Assembly: GCF_900112615.1 (NCBI RefSeq)
Contig: NZ_FOMK01000001.1
Span: 1,860,001 to 1,924,000 of the forward strand
Reading direction: 5' to 3'
Length of the DNA: 64,000 nt
Origin: Chitinophaga sp. CF118
GTDB lineage: Bacteria > Bacteroidota > Bacteroidia > Chitinophagales > Chitinophagaceae
Shown: piece after piece, positions 26,761 to 35,026 of the stretch
Layout of the letters: each line of letters starts with the position of its first letter
Position numbering within the stretch: position 1 is the first letter of the stretch
Translations under genes and position numbers: made by a program
The notes under the pieces: generated by a model
Database searches by the model: none
What the model was told of the DNA's origin: nothing
What the model saw: only the letters and a program-made list of their open reading frames with translations

Positions 26761-27942
26761 TTATTTCACACCAAATTTATACACGCAGGTATGTTTGTAT
26801 GTTTCTCCTGGTTTCACTACTACAGTAGGGAAAGAAGCTTCGTTCGGAGAATTTGGAAAATGTTGTGTTTCCAGGCACAAAGCGCCACGATGCACATACG
26901 TTTTACCCCCTTTACCAGTATCAGTGCCATTCAGGAAATTACCACCATAGAACTGAACACCCGGTTCGGTAGTCCATACTTCCAGGTAACGGCCGCTTAC
27001 AGGCTCCAGAACAGTAGCTGCGAGGGACAACTCATTACCCTTTTTGTTCAGCACATAGTTATGGTCATAACCATGACCGAATTGCAGTTGCTGAAATTCA
27101 GCGTTTACTCTTTCTCCGATAACAGTAGGTGTTGTAAAGTCCATTGGAGTACCCTTTACGGCTTCCAGTTTACCCGTAGGGATCAGTGTACTGTCTACTG
27201 GTGTGAACCTGTCTGCATTCAGGGTCAGAATATGATCATTGATATCTCCGTTACCGGCACCATGCAGGTTGAAGAAAGAATGGTTGGTAAGGTTTACTAT
27301 TGTTGCTTTATCAGTAGTTGCCTCATAATTGATTTTAAGTTCGTTGCTGTCTGTCAGTTCGTAAGTGAGTGTCACATGCAGGTTGCCCGGATATCCTTCT
27401 TCACCATCTACTGAAAGGTAATGGAGTTTCAGGGTGTGATCATTGGGTTGCTCTGCATCCCAAACCACATCATTGAATCCTTTTTTACCGCCATGCAAAT
27501 GGTTCACACCATTATTCACAGCCAGTGAATATTCTTTACCATCCAGTTTGAACTTACCTTTGGCAATACGGTTACCATAGCGGCCTACAATGCCACCATA
27601 GTACCTGTCTTTGGTAGTTACATATTTTGCAATGTTATCATAGCCCAACTCTACGTCGGCTAGTTGTCCCTGTTTATCAGGCGCGAGCAGACCCACTATT
27701 TTGGCACCATAGTTAGTAATTGCTGCTTGTACACCACCTTTACTTTTCAGGTAGTATAATTTAACAGGTTTACCATCTATGGTACTATCAAAGGGAGCCG
27801 CCGGGATCTGTGCCTCAATTGAAAGGCTGTCTTGATTGGTACTCATACTATCTACGGAATTATTTTTGGTTTTGGTACCAGACTGGCAGGCGCTTATACT
27901 TACAGCAGCTGCCACTGTTAATAGTGGAATAATGTTCTTCAT
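26761..27942 (-). CDS. galM: Aldose 1-epimerase, lipoprotein type
   Basis: Mutarotase that interconverts alpha and beta anomers of aldose sugars. It carries a lipoprotein signal peptide with Cys at residue 19 (VSISACQSG), so it works in the periplasm or at a membrane surface, a common Bacteroidota variant. Catalytic and binding blocks are GGIVGRYGNRIAKG, NHLHGGKKGFNDVVWD (first His), LTNHSFFNLHGAG (second His), ADRFTPVDSTLIPTG, HGYDHNYVLN and the glutamate in TTEPGVQFYGG. It has 393 residues including signal and linker. It stands alone with its own terminator. Confidence 0.93.
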   Translation of the reverse strand: MKNIIPLLTVAAAVSISACQSGTKTKNNSVDSMSTNQDSLSIEAQIPAAPFDSTIDGKPVKLYYLKSKGGVQAAITNYGAKIVGLLAPDKQGQLADVELGYDNIAKYVTTKDRYYGGIVGRYGNRIAKGKFKLDGKEYSLAVNNGVNHLHGGKKGFNDVVWDAEQPNDHTLKLHYLSVDGEEGYPGNLHVTLTYELTDSNELKINYEATTDKATIVNLTNHSFFNLHGAGNGDINDHILTLNADRFTPVDSTLIPTGKLEAVKGTPMDFTTPTVIGERVNAEFQQLQFGHGYDHNYVLNKKGNELSLAATVLEPVSGRYLEVWTTEPGVQFYGGNFLNGTDTGKGGKTYVHRGALCLETQHFPNSPNEASFPTVVVKPGETYKHTCVYKFGVK

Positions 27943-27986
27943 ATTTGGAAATTATAAGGGTACAATATACGCTTTTCAGAGAAACG

Positions 27987-28027
27987 AAAAAAGGAGAAAA
28001 GGCTGATTATCTGCCCTTTCTCCTTTT
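27987..28027 (-). terminator. Terminator of the deoxyhypusine synthase-like gene
   Basis: An A-rich/T-rich imperfect stem with AAGGAGA and AAGGC arms against GCC and TTTCTCCTT, around TGATTATCT, with T-rich flanks on both strands; it lies 22 bp past the gene stop and also 45 bp upstream of galM. Confidence 0.7.
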
Positions 28028-28048
28028 TCTTTCCACTTTCTGTGCGGC

Positions 28049-29023
28049 TTACCAGCCTAACAGGTAAGCAAATATTAATGGCGCTACGATAGTAGCATCA
28101 GACTCAACGATGAATTTGGGTGTAGTGATATCCAGTTTACCCCAGGTGATCTTCTCATTAGGCACTGCTCCGGAATAAGAACCGTAAGAAGTGGTAGAAT
28201 CAGAGATCTGGCAGAAGTAGCTCCAGAAAGGCACATCATGCCATTCCAGATCCTGGTACATCATCGGTACAACACAGATAGGGAAATCTCCTGCAATACC
28301 ACCACCAATCTGGAAGAAGCCTACTCCTTTACCCGCAGAATTGTTACGATACCAGTCAGCCAGCCATATCATATATTCGATACCGCTCTTCATTGTAGAA
28401 GGTTTCAACTCCCCTTTGATACAGTATGATGCAAAGATATTCCCCATGGTACTATCCTCCCATCCTGGCACTATAATAGGAATATTCCGTTCAGCAGCTG
28501 CTATCATCCAGCTGTTCTTAGGATCAATTTCATAATGTTCCTTCATTACACCACTCAGCAGCAGCTTATACATATATTCATGAGGGAAGTAACGTTCGCC
28601 TTTATCTTCTGCATCTTTCCATATTTTATGGATATGCTGCTGGATCCGACGGAATGCTTCTTCTTCCGGGATACAGGTATCTGTCACCCTGTTAAAGCCG
28701 TCCTGCAGCAGATCCCATTCTTCCTGGGGGCTCAGATCACGGTAATGGGGCACCCTTTTATAATGTGTATGTGCCACCAGGTTCATAATATCCTCTTCCA
28801 GGTTAGCACCTGTACAGGAAATAATGTCCACCTTTCCCTGGCGGATCATTTCTGCGAAGGAGATACCCAACTCGGCAGTACTCATCGCACCAGCCAGAGA
28901 TACCAGCATCTTTCCACCTTCCAGCAAATGTGTTTCATATCCTTTGGCAGCATCCACCAATGCAGCAGCATTAAAGTGGCGGTAGTGGTGCTGGATAAAC
29001 TGAGAAATAGGCCCTTTGTTCAT
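28049..29023 (-). CDS. Deoxyhypusine synthase-like protein
   Basis: Homologue of eukaryotic/archaeal deoxyhypusine synthase, which uses spermidine and NAD. Bacteria have no eIF5A, so bacterial members are thought to make homospermidine or a related polyamine product. Visible blocks are ALVDAAKGYETHLLEGGKML, LAGAMSTAELG, IISCTGANLEEDI, NIPIIVPGWEDSTMGN, FQIGGGIAGDFPICVVPMM and the end block YSGAVPNEKITWGKLD, whose Lys matches the enzyme-intermediate lysine in SWGKI of the human enzyme. I choose the ATG at 29023 (MNKGPISQF, 324 residues) because a perfect -7 box sits only 11 bp before the alternative start at 29047. Confidence 0.9.
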   Translation of the reverse strand: MNKGPISQFIQHHYRHFNAAALVDAAKGYETHLLEGGKMLVSLAGAMSTAELGISFAEMIRQGKVDIISCTGANLEEDIMNLVAHTHYKRVPHYRDLSPQEEWDLLQDGFNRVTDTCIPEEEAFRRIQQHIHKIWKDAEDKGERYFPHEYMYKLLLSGVMKEHYEIDPKNSWMIAAAERNIPIIVPGWEDSTMGNIFASYCIKGELKPSTMKSGIEYMIWLADWYRNNSAGKGVGFFQIGGGIAGDFPICVVPMMYQDLEWHDVPFWSYFCQISDSTTSYGSYSGAVPNEKITWGKLDITTPKFIVESDATIVAPLIFAYLLGW

Positions 29024-29057
29024 GTCCGTTAAAAGTTTAAAATCCAAAACAGAGCGG

Positions 29058-29086
29058 CAAAGGTAAGGAATTTGATCAGTCTACAA
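29058..29086 (-). promoter_or_regulatory. Full promoter for the deoxyhypusine synthase-like gene
   Basis: On the minus strand a TTG (29084-29086) is followed after 18 bp by TACCTTTG (29058-29065), a perfect -7 box. This is the best -33/-7 pair in the window. Confidence 0.55.
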
Positions 29087-29181
29087 TTTATGAACCTTCT
29101 CTTACAGGAAGTTATATAAAAGATCATCTGAGAAACCTGCTATCATCTGTTTATGATGAATGAAGGGTTTGGGGATGTTAT

Positions 29182-29223
29182 AAAAAAAAGATAGCCCATA
29201 ATACCGGTGGTAATATGGACTAT
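29182..29223 (-). terminator. Terminator of the PepSY-like protein gene
   Basis: A 13-bp imperfect stem (29191-29223) around GGT, followed on the minus strand by eight T (29182-29189), downstream of the exported small protein gene. Confidence 0.82.
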
Positions 29224-29249
29224 ACTACAGAAAAAAAACAGAAGCCAGG

Positions 29250-29699
29250 TTACGCTTTTTTCATGGTCTGGTGTACGCTCAGTGTACCTGTGCTGGTTGC
29301 GCGGATTACTTTCCAGTTAGCAGCATCCTCCAGAGTAACATAATAAATAGTGTTACCATCTGCCTGGAATTCTACTACCCAGCGAATCTGTTCGTTCGGA
29401 TAACGTTTAGCCAGTTTGTTTGCAACAGTCATTGGTAATTGATCTTCCTGGATATAACGGCGTGTAGCCAACAGGTTACCTTCACCGTCGAAGTAAGCTG
29501 TTACGCTATGTTCGCGCAGCGTAAATCTGGCCATAAAAGTTTTGTTGTCATCGCTGTACCACTTTACAGCAGAGGCTCCGGCAAACTCTTTGATCAATGC
29601 AGTTTTTAATTTACTGGATGCTTCCAGTTCTTTAGTTCCTGCAAATAATAATTGTGTGCTTAACAGTGCAGCAGTAAAAAATAACAGTGCTTTTTTCAT
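29250..29699 (-). CDS. Small exported protein, PepSY-like domain
   Basis: A 149-residue exported protein. The signal peptide is MKKALLFFTAALLSTQLLFA, followed by a beta-rich domain with FAGASAVKWYSDDNKTFMARF, HSVTAYFDGEGNLLATRRYI, then MTVANKLAKRYPNEQIRWVVEF and a final strand set. This alternation of strands and DGEG turn resembles PepSY-like inhibitors (SmuC/BPSL type), but I cannot name a partner. I chose the ATG at 29699; longer in-frame starts at 29741 and 29786 would add a charged N-region. It has its own terminator. Confidence 0.72.
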   Translation of the reverse strand: MKKALLFFTAALLSTQLLFAGTKELEASSKLKTALIKEFAGASAVKWYSDDNKTFMARFTLREHSVTAYFDGEGNLLATRRYIQEDQLPMTVANKLAKRYPNEQIRWVVEFQADGNTIYYVTLEDAANWKVIRATSTGTLSVHQTMKKA

Positions 29700-29961
29700 C
29701 TTGCTGCTTAATTTTTCTCTGATTGAAATACCAGGTTTCATGGCGGAAACTTTTAAGTGTTTATAATATTGCAAATGTGCTTTCATGATTAAGTTGTGGT
29801 TAGGCTCTTTTAAACTAACCTTACATCATCAAAGACTACACTGCTAAAAATAAGTTGCATGAGAGTTAGAATTGTTTCAGATTTCTACGTTAAGTAATTG
29901 TTAAAGTGAATATCGAAGCGTGCTGAATTACTTTACCTTCATTTAACATTAATCACATTAC

Positions 29962-30549
29962 ATGAATTACCTGGCCCATGCATATCTCTCTTTTCATCAT
30001 CCTGCACTTATTGTTGGTAATATGATTGCCGACTTTGTAAAAGGCAATCAATGGCAACAATATGAAGAAAGTATCCAACACGGCATCCGGATGCACAGGG
30101 CTATAGATACATTTACAGATCAGCATCCCGCTACACTTGCTGCCAGAGAATATTTTCAACCTTCATGTGGAAGGTATAGTGCGGTATTTATAGATATTGT
30201 ATATGATCACTTCCTGGCAACAGACAAAACAATCTTTACAGATTCTTCGCTCGCTGACTTCTCTCAACAGGTATATCAGGTATTACAAAATCATCATAAT
30301 AGTTTGCCTCCTTTATTCCAGCAGATGTTTCATTATATGAATGCGCAAAACTGGCTGTACAATTACAGGCAGAAAGAAGGTATCTATAAAAGCTTCAACG
30401 GCATTGTGCGTCGTGCTAAATATCTCGAAGTAACAGCCGATGCCCCCTTTGCTGTATTGGAAAATAATTATGATGAACTGGCTGCACATTACCGTGCGTT
30501 CTTTCCTGAAATAATAACCTATGTGAAAGACACATTCATTAGTACATAA
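29962..30549 (+). CDS. acpH: Acyl carrier protein phosphodiesterase
   Basis: AcpH removes the 4-phosphopantetheine arm from acyl carrier protein. The N-terminus MNYLAHAYLSFHH and the metal-region motif VGNMIADFVKGNQW are typical, followed by the helical block IQHGIRMHRAIDTFTDQHP with His and Asp ligands, then IDIVYDHFLA. The size of 195 residues is normal for this HD-like family (DUF479). It stands between two single genes and the next gene starts 49 bp after its stop, so the two may share a transcript, although their roles differ. Confidence 0.88.
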   Translation: MNYLAHAYLSFHHPALIVGNMIADFVKGNQWQQYEESIQHGIRMHRAIDTFTDQHPATLAAREYFQPSCGRYSAVFIDIVYDHFLATDKTIFTDSSLADFSQQVYQVLQNHHNSLPPLFQQMFHYMNAQNWLYNYRQKEGIYKSFNGIVRRAKYLEVTADAPFAVLENNYDELAAHYRAFFPEIITYVKDTFIST

Positions 30550-30598
30550 ACACTTTAAGTTGTAGGTTTGTTCCACTATTCTAACCAACTAGAGAACT

Positions 30599-31195
30599 AT
30601 GAAGAAAATATTATTTACAGTACTGTTTATTACTGGTAGCATTGTAGTAAATGCACAAGACAAGAAATTACCACCACTGGATTCCAGCCCTATGGACATG
30701 GCATATTATCCTGTAATGTATCCTTATGTAGTAAGGGTGAAAGGAGATCCCGGCCAGCTAGTTGCCCGTGTTATATACAGCCGTCCGCAGAAGAAAGGAA
30801 GAAAGATCTTCGGAGATCTGGAACCATATGGAGAACTTTATCGCCTGGGAGCCAATGAAGCAACAGAAATTGAATTCTACCGTGCAGTAACAATCGGTGG
30901 CAAAAATATTCCCAAAGGACGATATACTATGTATTCTATCCCGAATGAAAAAACATGGACACTGATTATTAACCGTGATACAGATATCTGGGGGGCATTT
31001 AAATATGATAAGAGTAAAGATGTAGTGAGGACTGATCTGCCCGTAACCACACTGGATACACCGGTTGATCCTTTTACAATGGTATTTGAAAAGGCACCTT
31101 ATGGTGCAAATCTCATTATTGCATGGGATATTGTAAGTATTACAGTACCTGTAAAATGGTCGGAGAAAGCAGTAATCGCAGAAAAGAAAAAATAA
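30599..31195 (+). CDS. DUF2911 exported protein
   Basis: A 198-residue protein with a signal peptide (KKILFTVLFITGSIVVNAQ) and a DUF2911 domain. Recognisable blocks are VIYSRPQKKGRKIFGDLEPYGELYRLGANEATEIEF near residue 60, KNIPKGRYTMYSIPNEKTWTLIIN and SIDVVRTDLPVTTLDTP-like spacing before FTMVFE. The activity is unknown; the fold is a beta-sandwich in the periplasm or outside. It lies 49 bp downstream of acpH and is followed by a bidirectional hairpin at 31206-31247. Confidence 0.82.
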   Translation: MKKILFTVLFITGSIVVNAQDKKLPPLDSSPMDMAYYPVMYPYVVRVKGDPGQLVARVIYSRPQKKGRKIFGDLEPYGELYRLGANEATEIEFYRAVTIGGKNIPKGRYTMYSIPNEKTWTLIINRDTDIWGAFKYDKSKDVVRTDLPVTTLDTPVDPFTMVFEKAPYGANLIIAWDIVSITVPVKWSEKAVIAEKKK

Positions 31196-31198
31196 GGA

Positions 31199-31247
31199 TA
31201 AAAAAATGTGCTGATGCGAAATGAAGTGAACATCTGCATCAGCACAT
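31199..31247. terminator. Bidirectional hairpin terminator after DUF2911
   Basis: A 12-bp perfect stem ATGTGCTGATGC / GCATCAGCACAT (31206-31247) with an 18-nt loop. On the minus strand it is followed by a T run (31199-31206), so it can stop leftward transcription from the small-RNA element next to it; on the plus strand the tail is only TTGGTTT. Confidence 0.75.
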
Positions 31248-31249
31248 TG

Positions 31250-31425
31250 GTTTAGTAAAGGTGGTAAGAATACCGCCCACGAATTTTAACCATATCCTAT
31301 GAAAAACCTTTTCAAAAGTAACAGGAATAACTGCGGGAATACTACGGTATTGGCTCAAGTAGTAAAAATAGTTCGTGAGTGAGGCAAATTGTTGGGTGTA
31401 GTAACATTTAGCAGCCATTTATGAC
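31250..31425 (-). ncRNA. Candidate small RNA, copy 1 of a three-copy family
   Basis: On the minus strand the order is AACTATTTT, a variable middle, the conserved segment GGTTTTTCATAGGATATGG plus TTAAAATT, then the hairpin GGCGGTA-TTCT-TACCACC (31260-31277). The same conserved segment and hairpin position occur at 43955-44120 and 43690-43860. Outside blocks TAGTTCGT (31369-31376 on the plus strand) and CAGCCATT (31412-31419) are shared with copy 2. A perfect hairpin with a T run lies just beyond on the minus strand. Transcription is not shown by the sequence. The rest of the 31196-31619 gap holds the metB-like promoter. Confidence 0.55.
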
Positions 31426-31564
31426 AAAAACATATGTGTTTCTACGTAGATCTACGATCAAACGGCTTGCGTAAAAATACTTATATTTAATTTCCATTAT
31501 TCGTCCCATTATATATCTTTTCTTCTTCTATATAATATGCTACTGCCCGGATTCCCGGAATTAG

Positions 31565-31572
31565 TACCTTTG
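31565..31572 (+). promoter_or_regulatory. -7 promoter box for the PLP enzyme gene
   Basis: TACCTTTG is a perfect TAnnTTTG box, 47 bp before the ATG at 31620, giving a leader of about 44 nt. No clear -33 TTG is seen. Confidence 0.5.
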
Positions 31573-31619
31573 ACGGATTCTACTTTAAAAAAATCATTCA
31601 TTACTAAACACTTACAGGC

Positions 31620-32759
31620 ATGAAGCTGGGAACTAAACTAATACACGCAGGCGTAGCACCCGACCCATCTACCGGGGCCATCATGACCCCCATTTTCCAA
31701 ACATCCACCTACGTACAAAGTGCTCCAGGCCAGCATCAAGGCTATGAATACGCCCGTACCCAGAACCCTACCCGCGATGCATTACAGAATGCCCTTGCTG
31801 CTATAGAGAACGGTAAATTCGGCATCTCCTTTGGAAGCGGACTGGCAGCTACAGATGGTGTGATGAAATTACTGAATCCGGGAGATGAAGTCATTGCCTC
31901 CAATGATCTCTATGGTGGTACTTACCGTATCTTCACAAAAATATTTGAACGTTACGGTATCAAATTCCATTTCATTAACATGCAGGATGTGGAGAATGTA
32001 CGGTCATATGTAAATGCTAACACGAAGCTGATATGGATAGAAACACCCACCAATCCCCTGCTTAACATTATTGATATAGCCGGTTGTGCAAAAATTGCCA
32101 AACAGCATAATATCCTCTTAGCCGTAGATAACACCTTTGCATCTCCCTATCTCCAGAATCCACTGGATCTGGGAGCAGACATTGTGGTACACTCTGCTAC
32201 AAAATACCTGGGAGGCCATAGTGATGTAGTACATGGTGCTATTGTCGTGAATGAGGAAAAACTCGCTAAACAACTTTACTTTATCCAGAACAGTTGTGGT
32301 GCTGTACCCGGTCCACAGGACTGTTTCCTGGTACTCCGCGGATTGAAAACACTCCATGTTCGCATGCAGAGGCATTGTGAAAACGGAGCAGCAGTCGCTC
32401 ATTTCCTGCGTCAGCATCCAAAAGTGGCCAAAGTATACTGGTGCGGATTTGAAGATCATCCTAATCATCATATTGCCAAACAGCAGATGCGCGGCTTTGG
32501 CGGCATGATCTCCTTCACTCTGAAAGACGATAGTCAGGAAGCAGCCTTTAAAGTACTAAGCAGTACTCATCTTTTTTCTCTGGCCGAATCTCTCGGTGGT
32601 GTGGAATCGCTCATTGGTCATCCAGCCAGCATGACGCATGCTTCTATTCCCCGCGAAGAGCGCATCAGCAATGGTTTGGTGGATTCTCTGATCCGCCTGA
32701 GTGTGGGGATAGAAGATGTTGAAGACCTGATAGCTGATCTGCAAAAGGCAATAGGGTAA
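31620..32759 (+). CDS. metB: Cystathionine gamma-synthase-type PLP enzyme
   Basis: A 379-residue trans-sulfuration enzyme. The PLP lysine is Lys195 in VVHSATKYLGGHSD. Other blocks are PIFQTSTYVQ, EYARTQNPTRDALQ, FGSGLAATDGVMKLL, SNDLYGGTYRIF, IWIETPTNPLL, AVDNTFASPYLQNPL and the end block SLAESLGGVESLIGHPASMTH. It could act as cystathionine gamma-synthase or gamma-lyase; residues do not separate the two with certainty, so the gene symbol is tentative. It stands alone with a good -7 box, and no other methionine or cysteine gene is near. Confidence 0.85.
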   Translation: MKLGTKLIHAGVAPDPSTGAIMTPIFQTSTYVQSAPGQHQGYEYARTQNPTRDALQNALAAIENGKFGISFGSGLAATDGVMKLLNPGDEVIASNDLYGGTYRIFTKIFERYGIKFHFINMQDVENVRSYVNANTKLIWIETPTNPLLNIIDIAGCAKIAKQHNILLAVDNTFASPYLQNPLDLGADIVVHSATKYLGGHSDVVHGAIVVNEEKLAKQLYFIQNSCGAVPGPQDCFLVLRGLKTLHVRMQRHCENGAAVAHFLRQHPKVAKVYWCGFEDHPNHHIAKQQMRGFGGMISFTLKDDSQEAAFKVLSSTHLFSLAESLGGVESLIGHPASMTHASIPREERISNGLVDSLIRLSVGIEDVEDLIADLQKAIG

Positions 32760-32880
32760 GCCACGGCCGCGACATAGCCGCAGAGATTTTGTTATTTATT
32801 AAGCATCTTTGTTTACTTTCAATCTGCTATGTACCATTGACATATAATTTTATGTCCTGATCAAGAACCGAAACATCACC

Positions 32881-33654
32881 ATGAAATTCCAGCAACTCAA
32901 GGCCTTTTTAGACTCCAAAGTGGAATACTATAACAATCCCGACTTCATTGAAGGAGATCCTGTTTGTATTCCTCATATGTTTAATGAATTGCAGGATATT
33001 GAAATTGCAGGGATATTTGCAGCGGTGCTGGCTTGGGGTAATCGCACTACCATTATTAATAAGTGCAGGGAACTGATGCAGTATATGGATAATGCTCCTT
33101 ATGATTACATCAGGAATCATAAACCGAAAGACAGGATCAAACTCATGCAATTCTGTCATCGTACCTTTAATGGAGTAGACTTGCTATACTTTATTGAATT
33201 CCTGCAGCATTATTATTCCAATATCATCTCACTGGAATTTGCCTTCAGCGGACATATTACAGCACAGGATAAAACAGTGGAAAAAGCACTGATAGGATTT
33301 CATAAAACATTCTTTTCCCTGGAACATCCGGAAAGAACACGCAAGCATATCTCCACTCCGGAAAAGAACTCAGCCTGCAAACGGCTCAATATGTATTTAC
33401 GATGGATGGTAAGAAATGATGAAAATGGCGTGGATTTTGGACTATGGAAGCACATTTTACCATCTCAGCTGGTATGTCCGGTGGATGTACATGTTTCAAG
33501 AGTCGGTACCAGACTGGGATTGATACCGGAAGCAAAGTCCGACTGGCGTACGGCACTGGATCTTACAGATAAGCTGCGCCAGCTTGATCCCGTGGATCCT
33601 GCCAAATATGACTTTGCCTTGTTCGGGTTGGGAGTAATTGAAAAATATGTATAA
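32881..33654 (+). CDS. TIGR02757 family protein
   Basis: A 257-residue protein of the TIGR02757 family, common in Bacteroidota and spirochaetes, of unknown function. Recognisable blocks are DPVCIPHMFNELQDIEIAGIFAAVLAWGNRTTII (residues ~25-58), KHISTPEKNSACKRLNMYLRWMVR and GVDFGLWKHILPSQLVCPVDVHVSRVGTRLGL near 195, then LTDKLRQLDPVDPAKYDFALFGLG. The helical pattern resembles helix-hairpin-helix DNA glycosylases, but I see no catalytic lysine to assign. It ends 15 bp before the DUF6263 gene, so the two are probably co-transcribed. Confidence 0.85.
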   Translation: MKFQQLKAFLDSKVEYYNNPDFIEGDPVCIPHMFNELQDIEIAGIFAAVLAWGNRTTIINKCRELMQYMDNAPYDYIRNHKPKDRIKLMQFCHRTFNGVDLLYFIEFLQHYYSNIISLEFAFSGHITAQDKTVEKALIGFHKTFFSLEHPERTRKHISTPEKNSACKRLNMYLRWMVRNDENGVDFGLWKHILPSQLVCPVDVHVSRVGTRLGLIPEAKSDWRTALDLTDKLRQLDPVDPAKYDFALFGLGVIEKYV

Positions 33655-33669
33655 TAAATTTATAGTGTA

Positions 33670-34632
33670 ATGATGAAGCGATTTTTTGTGTCAATGGCAA
33701 TAGGGTCCTCACTGACAATGTCAGCAATAGCCCAGGAGCAACCGGAACAGAGAGACTTTATAGATCTCAGCTACAACTTTCAGAATGGACAGCAATTCGA
33801 ACTGAAACAGGAAAGTCGCAGTGAAACATATACCACTGTAGACGATGTAACGAATCGCGTAACACGCGATTTTAACAACACCATTGCCATTGAAGTAACA
33901 GAAACCAGCAGTGGTCGTGCTGTACTAACCCTTCGCTATAAAGAGTTGAAATTCAACTTCAATACCAGGAACCAGAATATCCTGGTAGATGCAAATACAC
34001 CTAACGATAAGGAACCTTTCCAGGCAGCCCTCAAAAGCATTCTGGATCATCCTTTTACTGTAGATCTGCAGGCAACAGGCTTTATTAACAAGATTTCCGG
34101 CCTGGATGAGTTACTGGATAAAGCATCCGCTACCTTCACCAGCCTCAAAAAGGACGAACAGGAAGCCTACAAAAAACTAATGAAAGACCAGTTTGGTACC
34201 AACGCCTTCCGCTCGTGGCTGGAACAAGTACTCGTTATTTACCCGGCACGCAGTATCAAAACAGGTATGCGCTGGGAAGAAAACGTACCTATCCGCACGG
34301 GACTGGTTGGTAGCATTGATCTTTACTGGAACCTGCAGACATGGGATGCCAAAACCGCCAAAATAAACGGTACCGGTAAGATAAACACTAACAAAGTAGC
34401 CCCCTTCACCATCGAAGATGGTATAGAAGCTACCGCAGAAATTAACGGGGATATCATGACCAACTACCTCATCGACCGCACTTCCGGCCTGCCCAGCATC
34501 GCCAATCAGAATACGGAAATGAATGGTACATATACTTATCTGGCCAATAAAGCAAAGCGAATTAAGAAAGATATTAAAGTGCCGGTCAAGATTGTGACCA
34601 ACGCTTCTTATAAGATTAAACGAATGAAATAA
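33670..34632 (+). CDS. Exported DUF6263-like protein
   Basis: A 320-residue exported protein with a signal peptide (MKRFFVSMAIGSSLTMSAIAQ). The body is beta-rich: FIDLSYNFQNGQQFELKQES, TSSGRAVLTLRYKELKFNF, a helical segment LDELLDKASATFTSLKK, then SIKTGMRWEENVPIRTG and LIDRTSGLPSIANQNTEMNG. This matches my memory of DUF6263, a family with no known function. It follows the TIGR02757 gene by 15 bp and ends just before a perfect palindromic terminator. The start is ATG at 33670 or the adjacent ATG at 33673. Confidence 0.72.
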   Translation: MMKRFFVSMAIGSSLTMSAIAQEQPEQRDFIDLSYNFQNGQQFELKQESRSETYTTVDDVTNRVTRDFNNTIAIEVTETSSGRAVLTLRYKELKFNFNTRNQNILVDANTPNDKEPFQAALKSILDHPFTVDLQATGFINKISGLDELLDKASATFTSLKKDEQEAYKKLMKDQFGTNAFRSWLEQVLVIYPARSIKTGMRWEENVPIRTGLVGSIDLYWNLQTWDAKTAKINGTGKINTNKVAPFTIEDGIEATAEINGDIMTNYLIDRTSGLPSIANQNTEMNGTYTYLANKAKRIKKDIKVPVKIVTNASYKIKRMK

Positions 34633-34638
34633 TAAGTC

Positions 34639-34670
34639 AACAAAAAAGCTCCTTAAGGAGCTTTTTTGTT
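34639..34670. terminator. Perfect palindromic terminator after DUF6263
   Basis: A perfect 32-bp palindrome: 16-bp arms, AAAAAAGCTCC against GGAGCTTTTTT in the middle. It is bidirectional and lies 6 bp after the stop codon. Confidence 0.92.
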
Positions 34671-34682
34671 ATAATAAAATGT

Positions 34683-35012
34683 ATGGATTCTGTAATTTTT
34701 CAGGAAACCGCACTTCAGATCTCAGCTGATGCGGCACTCAGCATTCAGCCGGGTATTACTTACGACCAGCTGGAAGAAATGCTGGCACAAAGGCTGGAAG
34801 AGCTGATTAGTAACAACTTCCAGCTTTTTGTACTATTGCTATATAAGATAGATGTGGCAGAGAGTAAAGTACGTGCAGTACTTGAAGCGGACATCTCCCC
34901 AAGTGCATACCGCAAAATAGCCGCCTTGCTGATAGAACGGCAACAGCAAAAGATTATATCCCGTAAAGAATCCAAAAAACCTATAGACGATGATGATGAA
35001 GAGAAATGGTAA
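34683..35012 (+). CDS. Small conserved-type protein with acidic tail
   Basis: A 109-residue cytoplasmic protein. It has no signal peptide or membrane helix. It is mostly helical: TYDQLEEMLAQRLEELISNN near residue 28, FQLFVLLLYKIDVAESKVRAVLEA near 48, then SAYRKIAALLIERQQQKIISRK and the acidic end KPIDDDDEEKW. I do not recognise a named family. It follows the terminator of the previous gene by 12 bp and ends 14 bp from the stop of the convergent hydroxylase gene. The amphipathic helices suggest a small binding or adaptor protein; this is a guess. Confidence 0.65.
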   Translation: MDSVIFQETALQISADAALSIQPGITYDQLEEMLAQRLEELISNNFQLFVLLLYKIDVAESKVRAVLEADISPSAYRKIAALLIERQQQKIISRKESKKPIDDDDEEKW

Positions 35013-35026
35013 ACGGGCTATTGATC

